NCBI RefSeq assembly: GCF_024763615.1
Contig: NC_077223.1
Location: forward strand, 94,860,627-94,924,626
Length of the DNA stretch: 64,000 nucleotides
Direction: 5' to 3'
Source: Phlebotomus papatasi
Taxonomy: Eukaryota; Arthropoda; Insecta; Diptera; Psychodidae
Shown: positions 44,999 to 56,600 of the stretch, one piece after another
Position numbering within the stretch: the first letter of the stretch is position 1
How the letters are laid out: each line of letters opens with the position of its first letter
Program-made: the position numbers and the translations under genes
The notes under the pieces: model-generated
Told to the model about the DNA's origin: nothing
What the model saw: the letters and a program-made list of their open reading frames with translations, nothing else
Databases searched by the model: none

Positions 44999-46578
44999 TA
45001 TTGTTAATTTCTGTAAATAGCAAAACTGTAAATACATGCGAATAGTTAAATGGATCTCCAATAAACCCATTGGAATATAAAAAAAATAACAACTAGTTTT
45101 TTCGTTCTCATATTTTCGACTAAATATGGAACATGTCTCTTAACATTCTGATCCGTGGTACACTTCCCTTATTGAAGTGCTGGAGAAACACTTATGCCTT
45201 TTGAATGCCTTTGATAGTGGACATCTAACGGTTTGGAAGAAACTTGTTAAATGAATTATAAATGAAGTAGAGCCATAGAAAACTATATCATCTTGGGAAA
45301 AAAATCTTAAGAATTGAGAATATTCTCTAAAAGATAAAATTCCGGAAAGCTCAAAAAGAGAAAACTTGTGGATCGCAAACAGCAATGAATAACATTGAGG
45401 TGAATGCTCTCAATTCGGTGAAATTAGTTTTGATGCTCCCTCTTTTTCAGTTGATTTTTATTTACCTTTTAGTTTCATCTAGCATCAGTGACATCATTTA
45501 TGTTCTTTCTAAGCAGAATAACATTCAGGCTAAAAATGCCAAAAGTTTCTCTACAATTGCAAAGGCATTTCATAAACATTCTCGCTTTGTAATCCGGATT
45601 ATTGGGAAACAATATGACAGATGTCCGCTTCGTAATCCGGATGGATTTTTTGAATTTGTTCAACGTCTTGAAAATATAATACAAGTTTTTTTTGTATAAT
45701 TAGAATAAAAATTTTAAAGAAGCTTAAAAAGACATAATTAGAAAGTTCTATGCTATTATACTTCATTTATTAAACAAAAACATCACAGGATAATTAATTT
45801 TCATTGCTGAACACACATCCATACTTGACCTCAAAATTATTTTAAATGTAACCGTCGATAACTCGTCCGGATTACACCGATCCGGATTAAAGAGCGAGCA
45901 CTGTATGTAAAAGAAAATTTATTGAAACCTATAGATTCTTAAGCTTCTTAAGCCCCTTAAGAGTACGATACACGCCTTTTAGTACTGATATGAATGGAAT
46001 CAAGAGAGCTTTGCAGAATAAAAGAATTTTGATTGTATGCCTTATTCATTTAGAGGACTGTATAACGCAATAACAAAACATTCCATGATGACATTCCCCA
46101 ATCTCTGATCTTTCCCCAAACGTACAACTTTTTTCAGATTGGAAAGAGTGTGATTTATTAAAATATTAACTCTATAAAAAATTTATGCTTCTTAGGTATA
46201 AGAAATGAATAATCTTGGAATGCTTCACTATTTATCGCACTAACCTGTATCCGTTGAAATTTTGAAAAACAATTTTGTATCTTTTGGTGCCGCGTGCCAC
46301 CTTGCGGAAAAATTGAGAAATAAACATAGAAAGCGTTTCGCTGAAAAAATTATAAACAATAACAAACAGGTTGAAAAATGCACATTTTCATTGTATTTCT
46401 TGCTGAATTTCACAATGTTACCTGTTAGATAAGATAAATTCCAAGTTGATTGCTAATTCATGTGCTCCAGTAATTAAAGAGCATGAATCCTGTTTGAATT
46501 GCAATAATTGGCGCACTTGTCAGTAGAGTGTCATTGTGTGAAAAAGAGGTTAGAACGGCGCGTGTTTTGTGGAGGAAA

Positions 46579-47640
46579 ATGTTGGAAATCGACGGAAGTG
46601 TTCTGGAGGGTGGTGGTCAGATCCTTAGGGTGGCTGTGGCATTGAGTTGCCTCTGCCGAATCCCCATAAAAGTTGTAAAGATCCGAGCTGGCCGAAGTAA
46701 ACCCGGCTTAGCTGCTCAACATCTTCAGTGCATTGAATTGTGTCGATCTCTGTGCAAAGCACGCATCTCTGGGGCTCATCTTGGATCCACAGAAGTGGAA
46801 TTCCATCCTCAGTCTATTATTGGGGGCCGTCACAGTGCAGACACTAAGACAGCAGGGAGTATTGCGCTGTTGGTTCAAGTAGCCCTTCCTGTGGCTCTCT
46901 TCAGTTCTTCTCCTGTGGAATTGAGCCTCCGTGGGGGCACTAATGCCGAAATGGCACCCCAAATCGACTACGTGACGGAGGTGCTGAGGCCCAATTTTGA
47001 GAAATTTGGTGCATCATTTGAATACGAGCTTCTGCGCAGGGGATACTTCCCTCGGGGCGGAGGTCACTGCGTCTTCAGTGTGCGCCCCGTTGAGAAGCTC
47101 AAACCTGTGATCAATATTGAGTTGGGGCATGTGGAAAAGGCCTACGGATGGAGTTTTGTCGCCGGAAGCCTTCCACTGCGACTGGCTGAGCAGATGGCCG
47201 ATGGAGCTCGTCGAGCAATGGGAAAGATCAACCTGGAAGTTGAGGAGTACAAGGAATCCGCTTCCATGGCTCCGGACAATTGTTCAGGGGTCATCCTGTG
47301 CTGTCAGACATCCACTGGCTGCCTCCTTGGTGGCTCAGCTCTGGGAAATAAGAAGGAAGAACCCGCAGAAACAGGTCGCCGAGCAGCCCGAGAGATCAAA
47401 GATGCCCTGAATTTGGGCGTCTGCATCGATTCCCACATGCAGGATCAGATCATCATCCTCATGGCTCTGGCTGATGGTGAGAGTCGTGTCCGTACGGGCC
47501 CCGTCACACTGCACACTCGCACGGCAATTCATGTGGCAGAACTCATGACCAAAGCCACATTCACGCTCATTCCCGAGGGCGACACCACAATCATCCACTG
47601 TCAGGGCATTGGACTGAAAAATTCACACTCTCTCGTCTAA
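46579..47640 (+). CDS. Rtca: RNA 3'-terminal phosphate cyclase
   Basis: A single exon of 353 residues, normal for the RtcA class. The enzyme uses ATP to convert an RNA 3'-phosphate into a 2',3'-cyclic phosphate and acts in RNA end processing. The N-terminus LEIDGSVLEGGGQILR is the family signature. RAGRSKPGLAAQH, GGTNAEMAPQIDY and RGYFPRGGG are further conserved blocks. His286 in CIDSHMQDQIIILMA matches the nucleotidylated histidine of bacterial RtcA. The start at 46579 was chosen because the conserved protein begins MLEIDGS; the in-frame ATG at 46528 would add 17 unconserved residues. AATAAA follows at 47710. The gene is tail to tail with the RNF212-like gene, stop codons 139 bases apart. 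Confidence 0.95.
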   Translation: MLEIDGSVLEGGGQILRVAVALSCLCRIPIKVVKIRAGRSKPGLAAQHLQCIELCRSLCKARISGAHLGSTEVEFHPQSIIGGRHSADTKTAGSIALLVQVALPVALFSSSPVELSLRGGTNAEMAPQIDYVTEVLRPNFEKFGASFEYELLRRGYFPRGGGHCVFSVRPVEKLKPVINIELGHVEKAYGWSFVAGSLPLRLAEQMADGARRAMGKINLEVEEYKESASMAPDNCSGVILCCQTSTGCLLGGSALGNKKEEPAETGRRAAREIKDALNLGVCIDSHMQDQIIILMALADGESRVRTGPVTLHTRTAIHVAELMTKATFTLIPEGDTTIIHCQGIGLKNSHSLV

Positions 47641-47709
47641 TCCTGTTACTTCATTTATTTTAAACCTCCATTGTCTTCATTGTATTCACAATTCACAGAA
47701 AATTTCATC

Positions 47710-47715
47710 AATAAA
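47710..47715 (+). terminator. AATAAA polyadenylation signal, Rtca
   Basis: 70 bases after the stop. A minus-strand AATAAA (plus TTTATT at 47654-47659) lies in the opposite direction, so the two 3' UTRs probably overlap. Confidence 0.55.
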
Positions 47716-47778
47716 TTCGTATTTTATCTCCATCTTCCAATTACTTCTTCTTCTTGATCGCCTCTGAAAGTTCTGATT

Positions 47779-50700
47779 CTAATTATCTCTGGACATTCTC
47801 TTGGGCTTGTCTCCTGCTCCCACTGTCATCCTTGACATCCCGTAGCGAAATGAATGACTCCCTTTCGAGGAAGTGCTCTGAGGCGTACTGTTCCAGAAGG
47901 ACACATCTGAGGAGTTCATTGACTTCCTCTCAAATGTCGAATCGTTTGAAAATGGTGAACTAGAATGCCCTGCAAAAGTTGTCTTTTGAAGATTTTACAT
48001 GAAATGCAGCTTAATATTGCAAATAATTTATTACAGAAATGTTGCAAAAACATTTTTTTAATTGCTGCTTTTAAGTTCTGTAACATTTATCAATAGCAAA
48101 ACTGTAATACTGGGCTCCTTAAATAAACCAAATTAAAAGATAATTTAGGCCACGCCCCTTTAAATCTAAAAAAGGGGTGGCAAACCGTCCCAGGCTTTGT
48201 GAAATGCTCGAACTCGTAACTTAGATGATATACCTCAAAAGTACTTTCGCATCATTTACCGTTTCCCGGTACTCAACCGATTTGAATCAATTCATAAATC
48301 ACTCAATAGATTCCACAAAATAGTTTAAATGAAAGAGTAATAAAAATTATATTCGAACAAAAATTTCTTATTGGTAAATAACCGGTTCATTACCGATTCA
48401 CAACCGATTCGAACCGACTCAAAATATTTCCCAAAATACATCTCAGGAGTAATTTAATTGAATTTCGTAAAAAAAATATTTATACCGGTTATGAACCGGT
48501 TCATTACCGATTCAAAACCGATTGGAACTGGTTCAGTTTTGTCGGAAATTCCAAGACCTTTCCAACGACCCCAAACATGACCCCATTCGCTTGATAAATC
48601 GTCAGTTAAATCAGCATTTGTCGTAACTTCCTTTTGATAACTTTTCAGGAGACGATATTTTCAGTTCAGCTTTATTTTTCTTAAAAATGAGCCCCGAATG
48701 AGATACTTTTGAGTCAAAATAATAAAAGTGGCATTAATAGACTGTAAGTCAACTCGATAAAATCTTTATAAAATGATTTAAAAGCTGAGATTTTGAGATA
48801 TATGTAAGAACCCAGGTAGCACAGACTGATCAAATACTCGAAAAAAGCTCGAATTCAATGGGCTGAATGTCGACGTAAAAAAACACAATAAGATTTTATC
48901 GTAACTTGCATCGTTTATAAAGCCGTAACTTCCAATGTATGGAGATCTTGGAAGTTAAGACAATTTTCAAAAATGCATTATATCAATTTCAGTTACTCTG
49001 GTGATAATAAGCGTCTTTATTTGACTAAATTAATTAATTAAACTGCTATTCCTTTCCCTAAAAGCTTTTATTTCATAAATTTTGTGCGCCGCGTTGTTTG
49101 TTTTGTTCTGAATCAGTGACAGATGGATAGGGATTTTTTCTCACTTTTTTCTCGCAAATATTGAATTAAAATGATTTAATGTTGCATTATTAGCACTATG
49201 TTTGGATATTTGGAAGAGTTTGTGAACGTTTTGTTGAGAAATATTACAATTTTGCTGCAAATTACAAGCCACGCAAACGAGCAAAAGAAGTTACGGCAAA
49301 TGCTGATTATTGAAAATTTTGTATGGAAATTTGTCGTAACTTCCCCAAAAATGGAAGTTACGACAAATTCTGATAAATTTTTATTTATTAAGGGCACTTA
49401 CGATAATTTTTCTTTAAAATAATTTTTATTGGGCTTATAAAAGTTTCTTTTTCTCAAGTGCGTTTAATAAACAAAATTACGCCGATTCTAAATATGTATA
49501 TATCCCAAAATCGCAAAAATGAAGTTACGACAAATGCTGATTTAACTGACGAAATGCGCTCTCTACTGTCTTTTTAATCTTTGACCTTGAAAAACCGTTA
49601 TTAGGAATGACACAACGGTATTTTCGTCTAAGAACGAAATGTCCGCCTGGATAATCTCCAAAACATATCCAAAAATGAAAACAATCGCACTACGAGTTTT
49701 CGAGAAATCCCAAAAAAACCTAATTTTGAAGGGGAAGGGGAGGGGTGGGGGAAAATGAGGGGCATGTTAACGATCCTTGGGTCGACTTATGGGGGGGTCC
49801 CCGAAGGTCCCAAGTCTCTATCTCTAACCGTTTAGCCTGTAGAGCTGGTGACGACGGTCGGACGGACAAACGGACAAACAGCGTGACGACAATTTCGCAG
49901 AAATCATCGTCTGAAACACGAAGATTTGTTGTCAAAATTGGTCTCCGGGGGGTGGAAAGTGGAAATTTTGGGTGGTGAAAAAATCGAGAGATTATACCGC
50001 GCTCTCCGTGGAGTTCGGGCAGTAAAAGTTATAAGAGGCCTAATTAAGGTCCAATTCCAAATTAAACAATCATAAAAAAAAGATTACGTTAATATTTAGA
50101 TTTCTCAATTAAATATAACATGATGAATAAGCCATCGAATTCCTAAACGTTGAAAAAGTTAAAAGAAGTAAAATTCCATGTGGGCTTGAATTGCTCCAAC
50201 TTCAAAATATAGGCCACGCCTCCAATAAGCTATTAAGCTTTTCCATAAAAATGAAGAAAAAATAGCACGCTCCACTCATTACTACACTACGCTTCAACCC
50301 TTCCAATATCATGTTTTTTGGTTTATTTGTAAAACTGAATTAATAAATTTCTGTTATTTTCGAATAAGTTTTGGAGAGTTTTGAATTTTGTTTGAGGGCT
50401 TCGTTCTGCAGGCCTTATTTTTCAATCGATTTGGTTAAATTAGGATTTTTTGGAAAGGTCTTTTGAAATTTTTAACTTAGCTACATCGGTCTCACACGAT
50501 AGTATCCGGAAGCGACTTAATCTTTGTTAAATATTCTTTTCTTCTGTCCTAGTTAGTTTTAGAGCTTTTCCAATTTTTCTTTTTTTCTTTTACTATTTCT
50601 ATTCTAAAAACCTTTGTAAATTTTTACCTTTAAACTTTTTAGTTTATTTTTCGTATTTTGTTTATTAAATGTTTTCCTAATTAATAACTAAGGATGATCT

Positions 50701-53270
50701 TTTAACCCCTTCACTGCGAGGGGGTCTAAATTGAGGATCAGAAAAACTATTTTCAGATTTCAGGTCGAGAATCTCAAAGGTTCTTAGATTCTGAAAATTT
50801 TTTCTGGACTTTCCGGTTAGGGGAGACCGGGGCAGAATTAGTCAGGGATAGAATTCAACAATGGGGTCTTATAATTTTTTTAGAAAGAATATTAAGCAGA
50901 CTACGTTTAGGGCAGAATCACATTGACCGTAAAATGCTCACCGTCACCGTCAAAGCCCTCACTGTATTTCGTTGATTTACGCATTTTCATTGTAATTTTT
51001 ACGCAAATTCTCAATTACCGTGTTACATTATCTCATACTCCGTGGCACTAGGTGAAAATAATATAAGAAAATTGAAGAAATAAAACGAAAATGCGATAAA
51101 CGGTGAGCAAAAAAACTGTACGAAAAACTGTAGCAAAAAAAATCCTACAGTTTTTTTTTGCTCACCGTTTATCGCATTTTCGCTTTATTTCTTCAATTTT
51201 CTTAAATTATTTTCACCTAGTGCCACCGAGCATGAGACAAGGTAATATCATAATGTAAAATTTGCGTAACAATTGCAATAAAAATGCGTAAATCAACGAA
51301 ATACGGTGAGGGCTTTGACGGTGACGGTGAGCATTTTACTGTCAATGTGATTCTGCCCTTATTGGGAGTATTTCAGTCCTTCCATACTCAGTAAAATATT
51401 TATCAAACTCATTCTCCCATTTTTTCAAGCAAGGGTTTCTGGTTTCTCGGGTTTCGCGATGAAATTCTTGGATTTCTCAGGTTTCTTGAAGCAATTCTTG
51501 GGTTTCTCGTGTTTCGCGATGCGAATTTTGCGTTTCTCGGATTTTGCGATACAAAAATTGGGTTTCTCGTCGCCTTGCAAACTTTTGTGTTACTGGAGTT
51601 TTACGATGCAAAAATTGGGGTTCTCACCGCGGTGCAAATTTCGGATTCCTCGTGTTTCGCCATGCAAATTTTGGGTTTCTTGTGTTTCGCCATGCAAATT
51701 TTGGGTTTCTTGTGTTTCGCCATGCAAATTTTGGGTTTCTTGTGTTTCGCCATGCAAATTTTGGGTTTCACGGGTTTCGCGATACAAAAAATGGGTTTCT
51801 GGGGTTTCGCAATATAAAAATTGGGTTCCTCGTATTTCGCGATGCAAAAATTTTGTTTCTCGTCGCGATGCAAATTTTGGGTTCCTCGTGTTTCGCTATG
51901 CAATTCTTTCTCGCGTTACGTGATGCAAATTGTGGGTTTCTGGAGTTTCGCGATGAAAAAAGTGGGCTTTTCGTGTTTCGTGATGCATATTTTAAGTTTT
52001 ACGGGATTCGCGATACAAAAATTGGGTTCCTCGTGTTTCACGATGCAAAAATTGGGTTTCTCGGATTTAGCGATTCAATAATTGGGTTTTCTTGAGTTGC
52101 GCGATACAATTTTTGGGTTTTTCGGATTTCGCGAGGCATTTTTTTTTTTTGGGTTTCACGATGCAAAAATTGGGTTTCTCGCGAAGCAAATTTTACTTTT
52201 CTCGGATTTTTCGATGCAAAAATTAGGTTTTCGTGTTTCACGATCCAAATTTTGGGTTCCTCGAATTTCGCGATGCAAAAATTGGGTGTCTCGTGTTTCG
52301 CGATGCAAAAAATGGGTTTCTCGGATTTCGCGGTCAAATAATTGGATTTCTCGGTTTTATCCGAGGCATTTTTTTTGGGTTTCACGGGTTTCGCGATGCC
52401 AAAATTAGGTTTTTAGTCGCGATACAAATTTTGGGTTACTCGTCACAATGCAAAAATTGGATTTTTCGGGTTTCGCGATGCACTTTTTGGGTTCTCGTGT
52501 TTCACGATGCAAAAAGTGGGTTTCTCGCGATTCTTGGACAATTGGCAAATTGGGTAATTTTCTACGCCGGTCTCCCTACCCATTTTTCAATTTTTTTTTG
52601 TTTCTGAAGTTTAGCGAAACTTTGGTCAATTGTCTTAGATTTTTCTATATGATTCACCCCTTGATCATTGAGGATCTTGATATCAAAAACTGAAAACTTT
52701 TCAAGAGCTTTTCTTGGAATTCTATGAAGGAAATACACAATGTTCCTAAGCTGTACTTACCACCAGATGTGGAAGATTCTGGAGTTCGATACTCTGTAAA
52801 GCTGGCTTTTGATCCTCCAGCGCGTTGCTTTTGCAGAGCTTGACATCGAAAAAGTTCTTTTCGCAGTGTATCAAATTCCTTTTTGTGCTCCTTAATGCAA
52901 CCTTGGAGAGAAAAGTACTCCAAATAGATCTGTTTTGTGTTACCCGTCCTGAATGATCGCTGCTCCTCCTGGAACCTCACAATCTTCCTCAGCGTCTCTA
53001 TCTCTGGCAGGGGATCACTGAAGAATTTCTTTATGTTCTCCGGCATATCCTTTGACACTTTTATTAGACGACAATTGGCATTGCAGACTGAGCATCTCTC
53101 CTCATTCCTCAAAATACAGTTCTGTGGAGAATTCATTGTTAGAAAATGTTCCAGAATTTTCAGGATATATTCGTGCTCACCTTGCATACCACATGGTGGC
53201 ATTGAGTGCAGAAGAGATCACACTCGAGTTCCCTGTAAGCAATGAAGCAGGAATTGCAGAAGGGATCCAT
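47779..53270 (-). CDS. RNF212/ZIP3-like RING protein, probable meiotic crossover factor
   Basis: Exons 53270-53181, 53121-52761 and 47969-47779 (minus strand) give 213 residues. The RING finger is split over exons 1 and 2: Cys5, Cys8, Cys17, then FCTQCHHVVCK, Cys32, CSVC and Cys47 with RLIKVSKDMP. The spacing matches animal RNF212 and yeast Zip3 relatives. IKKFFSDPL, then LRKIVRFQEEQRSF and a coiled-coil helix follow, also as in RNF212. That family (vilya, narya and nenya in flies) consists of putative SUMO/ubiquitin E3 ligases on the synaptonemal complex that designate crossovers. The third exon is 4.8 kb away. It is assigned because donor GGTG|GTAAGT and acceptor TTTTGCAG|GG agree in phase, and because it gives a Ser-rich tail (FERKSMNSSDVSFWNSTPQS ... 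RDN stop), as usual for the family. Exons 1-2 are firm; the third is a good inference. Confidence 0.78.
48598..49553. mobile_element. TIR element with perfect ends of about 30 bp
   Basis: Left CGTCAGTTAAATCAGCATTT then GTCGTAACTTCC. Right GAAGTTACGACAAATGCTGA then TTTAACTGACG. The motif GGAAGTTACGACAAA and its inverse recur inside (about 48905-48955 and 49335-49375). No transposase frame. Confidence 0.7.
50909..51359. mobile_element. 451-bp near-perfect palindromic element
   Basis: Arms AGGGCAGAATCACATTGACC ... TGCGATAAACGGTGAGC and the inverse GCTCACCGTTTATCGCA ... GTCAATGTGATTCTGCCCT. The centre is at about 51134 (CTGTAGCAAAAAAAATCCTACAG). The flanks suggest a TTA target duplication. Confidence 0.75.
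51430..52535. repeat. 30-bp minisatellite, about 35 units
   Basis: The unit is roughly TGGGTTTCTCGTGTTTCGCG followed by ATGCAAAAAT. Four consecutive units at about 51653-51772 are almost identical; the rest are diverged. The 30-base period is divisible by three, so open frames appear in all six frames. These are not genes. Confidence 0.8.
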
Positions 53271-53613
53271 TTTCCTGTTAGAATTCACTAAAAACAAATT
53301 CACAAATTCCTTCTGCGGGAAAACTTTTCTGAAGTTGGTAGCACTGCATAGCTTTCTGAAATTTGCGCCATCTGACAGAATTTTTATGCTTTACTAATCC
53401 TGTTCCGTTAATTCCGCCATTACATTTCCGGTCAGCTCCAGTAAACAAAACAGCGTGGATTTACAATATTCTATTTATTGTACGTAGAAGATTCTTTAAC
53501 ATCTCCACTCTATCTTAACATGATTAATTTATGATCTAAGAAGCAGAACAATTTTAAAAGGATCGAAGAATAGTTTGATTGATATCTTTACAAATTCAAG
53601 ACTCTCTGTATTT

Positions 53614-56600
53614 CTAGAATTGCAGAAATTGTTCATTAATGTCCGAGCGCAGTTTCACAATTAAATTGTACAACTTTATAGCAGGCCCCAGTTTGATGTC
53701 CAGCAAATTCGTGAGATCATCCTTGCTGAGAGACAGAAAGGCCTCTCCATCAATGTCCTCCGTGCGAAATCTCTCTGCAATGTGCGAACAATTGGGGAGA
53801 TTGCTGAGAAAATTGGCCACTTCATTAGTTGACCAGAGAAGTGGATTAATTTGCTTCCGTTCACCCAGCTCGATGTGACTCTTAATCTTCGAGGTATTCT
53901 TCCAAATGGCTTGATTCTCCTTTAACGGGCTACTCGGTTCTGGAGGAGTCTGTGAGGTTGATGCTTCGGGAGTATCTTGAGTCGTCCTAGCCACTTTCCT
54001 CTCAGCCATCGGAGCAGTCTTACGGGGCCTCTTAATCGATGTGGCCTTAACAGGCTTCTCAATTCCTGTCGTCATCCCAAATTTCCTCTTCCTCACCAAA
54101 CTGAAGCGCAAAGCATAATGCGTCACAATGTGCTTGGCATTATTGAGGCGACATGGTTTCACAGCCCGATGATTGTAGTTCTTCATATTGTACGGACACT
54201 CAATAGCCGCCTCGTGATTCTTATACCACTGATTCGCAACACTCCCCTTACCACTGCAGACCTTCAGGCCACACCGCTGAACCGGCCATCTGTTACTGGG
54301 CACTGCCTCCAGCGGATGACCCGTGATCTCACAGTAGCCCGTGGGAAAGATGTCAGTACTGTCATCGTCCACCCAGTACGCGTACTGAGTGTCGAAACCA
54401 TCGTAGAGAATACGCAACTCATAGCCAACTATGTCGATTATCGTGGCTGGACGAATAAATTCCGGACAAACCCGATCTACTGCCTCCAACTTCATGCCCT
54501 TCCGGAAGTCCCTTGGCGGCCGCTGAACAAAATTTTTAGCAGGCACACCATGGCTGTTTGTCTGATGCAAGTAACGTGACCACGAAAATGCTGTGCTACG
54601 TCCTGTGCGGAAGAAAGTGGAAGCCATCAACATAGTCAAAATACAGTCCATACAGTTGGAGTTTTGATCAAAAAATTTAAAGTATTCTGATCAACGGACG
54701 GGACGGACAATACTTAAAACTATTGCCGCGAGAGGGCGATCAGGACAGACGAAGACGAACGAAAAACGAAGAATAGACAGACTGAGACTGGACGCCTAAG
54801 AGAGTGGACGTGAGTGAATAAAAAAGCTAAAAGTATTCTGAGTGTTTCAATAAAAAAAAGTAATGGAGTCTACAGTATCATGGTTGATGGCGTTGACAAT
54901 TGACAAAAAATTAACAAAAGAACTGCGTGAAGTCAGCTAGGATATTGTCGTGTATAGCAAAAATGACGGTAACTGCTCTTGTACTAAAATGTGTACTAAG
55001 TTTATAATTATTGTACACAGAGTGACCTAGTGTGTAGTGTAGGGAAAGAATAGAAGGTCACTTGTAGCAGAACTCTCGGAGGGACAACATCTCAAAAAGT
55101 AAGTTTGAAAATAAAGTCAAATATCCCTCCCCAAAAGTGAGTGTTAATTCCTGTCAACTGAGAAATCCACTCGACCACCACGGATTTATCAGCTGGCGAC
55201 GAGAAATCTGAGAAAAAGCCAGTGATAGCGAAGATGCCTACAGAATCTGAAGAGGACACGTCGAAAAACATGGTCACCGCGTGTGGCAAAGTTCCCGCAG
55301 CAGACCCTGAAGAAGATTTTATGGGGTACAAAGGCCCCGTGGAATAGTATTTCATCGCCGGAAGTGTTCCAGAATCATTGAGAGTTACGTCATTAATCGC
55401 TGTCCAATGAAGTGTATAAAACCTTCAAGAAGCTTTCCTACCCGAAATTGTCCAGCCAGATGACTTTCAAAGAAATTATGGCGCTTTTAGGGCATCATTA
55501 TAAGAAGACAGTGAACATACGCTCTGAGAGGTTTAATAAATGATAAAAAGTCGTAGCTAAAATGAGTGTATAGAGAGAATAGAACCTACATAACAGATTG
55601 TCACAATACGAACCTAAACTACTCTGTGTAGTAAAACAACAGGGATTTTGGAGTATTTTCAAGGTAAAATCCCTCACATAATTTGGTCATTCGAGTCGGA
55701 CATGAAGCAATTACTTATATATGTAAAGCTCTAGCAATCATAATGGACAACTTAATTGATCACCCTGGAGCAGCTTTTATTCTGAAAGATATCTGTCGAA
55801 AAAATTTCAGAATATGGTGTTATAGTTTATGATTGCTTAATAGATTTGGAAAATGTATAAAAAATGACGAATTTGTTGTTTTTTTTTAAGCAACATTTTC
55901 CCCGGGGTGTATTGGAGGTGCTTTTATGACGAGGCGACGAGGTCGCCTAAAGCGGAGAGGATTGGAGGCACTTTGAAACAGAGCTGAGAGGAAATCTTGC
56001 CCAGCAACCACAAGCTCGGTAGATACCGTGGCCTACCAGTCGAAAGAATCCTGGAAATGAAATCCACCACACGGGTATCGAGATAACCAGGCAATGGAAG
56101 ATCGAGTATGGAATCACCATATGCAGACACATCATATTTGCGAAGTCCGAAGACATAGCGCAAACATGAATTAAATGCAAGTCTCAGACGACTATGGGCC
56201 TCAGCATGTGCTCTGAAGAACAACTCACACCCGTAGGTGAAAAATGGCACAATAACTGTTCTAACCAGAAGCAATCTGATCTCTTGGGGTGTAAAAGTTT
56301 GGTACCGTCGTAAAGTTCGCAACGTGAGAAACACCTTGCGGCAAATCTCAGCTACGTGATCCGACCAAGTAAGTGTATTATTAAAGATGACACCTAGATT
56401 TTTCACCTTGGAGGAGAGTGAAATTTCTTCATCCGAAAGGAAAAGTGGAAAGGAGATTGGGTTTCTTCTTCTCGAGTGCACCAGAAGTGCCTGTGACTTT
56501 CTGGCATTCAGGACCAGACCATTATTGTCGGCCCAGTGTGAGATCCTCTCCAAATTATCATTCACAGCATCGAATGTGTGAGATGAATTTAACGGATCTC

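Larger units (their letters stand above)
42977..46578. other. Intergenic region of divergent Pgk and Rtca
   Basis: Pgk 5' flank at 42977-43250, an AT microsatellite (about 43500-43600), a repeat copy (43890-44050), a hairpin element (44848-44998) and a decayed element ending GAGCGAGCACTGTA at 45906. The final 300 bases are presumably the Rtca promoter and leader. I see no clear core promoter motif. Confidence 0.5.
50818..52578. mobile_element. TIR element TAGGGGAGACCGG carrying palindrome and minisatellite
   Basis: Left end TAGGGGAGACCGGGGCAG. Right end, inverted, CGCCGGTCTCCCTA. Inside are a palindromic insertion (50909-51359) and the 30-bp array (51430-52535). Its ends are related to 9798-10701. 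It lies in the RNF212-like intron. Confidence 0.6.
47982..52760. other. Long intron of the RNF212-like gene
   Basis: 4.8 kb between exons 2 and 3. It contains a dispersed ACCGGTTCATTACCGATTC dimer (48230-48545), TIR element 48598-49553, a GTCCGTC-type repeat (about 49740-50480) and the nested element 50818-52578 with a palindrome and a 30-bp minisatellite. No independent gene is supported. Confidence 0.6.

Noticed and set aside
45385..45699. 104-codon plus-strand frame
   Set aside because: Low complexity and overlaps a decayed element with TAATCCGGAT motifs. No family resemblance.
51459..52607. Six long overlapping open frames in all directions, up to 183 codons
   Set aside because: They follow the 30-bp minisatellite, whose period is a multiple of three. 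The products are simple repeats with no domain.
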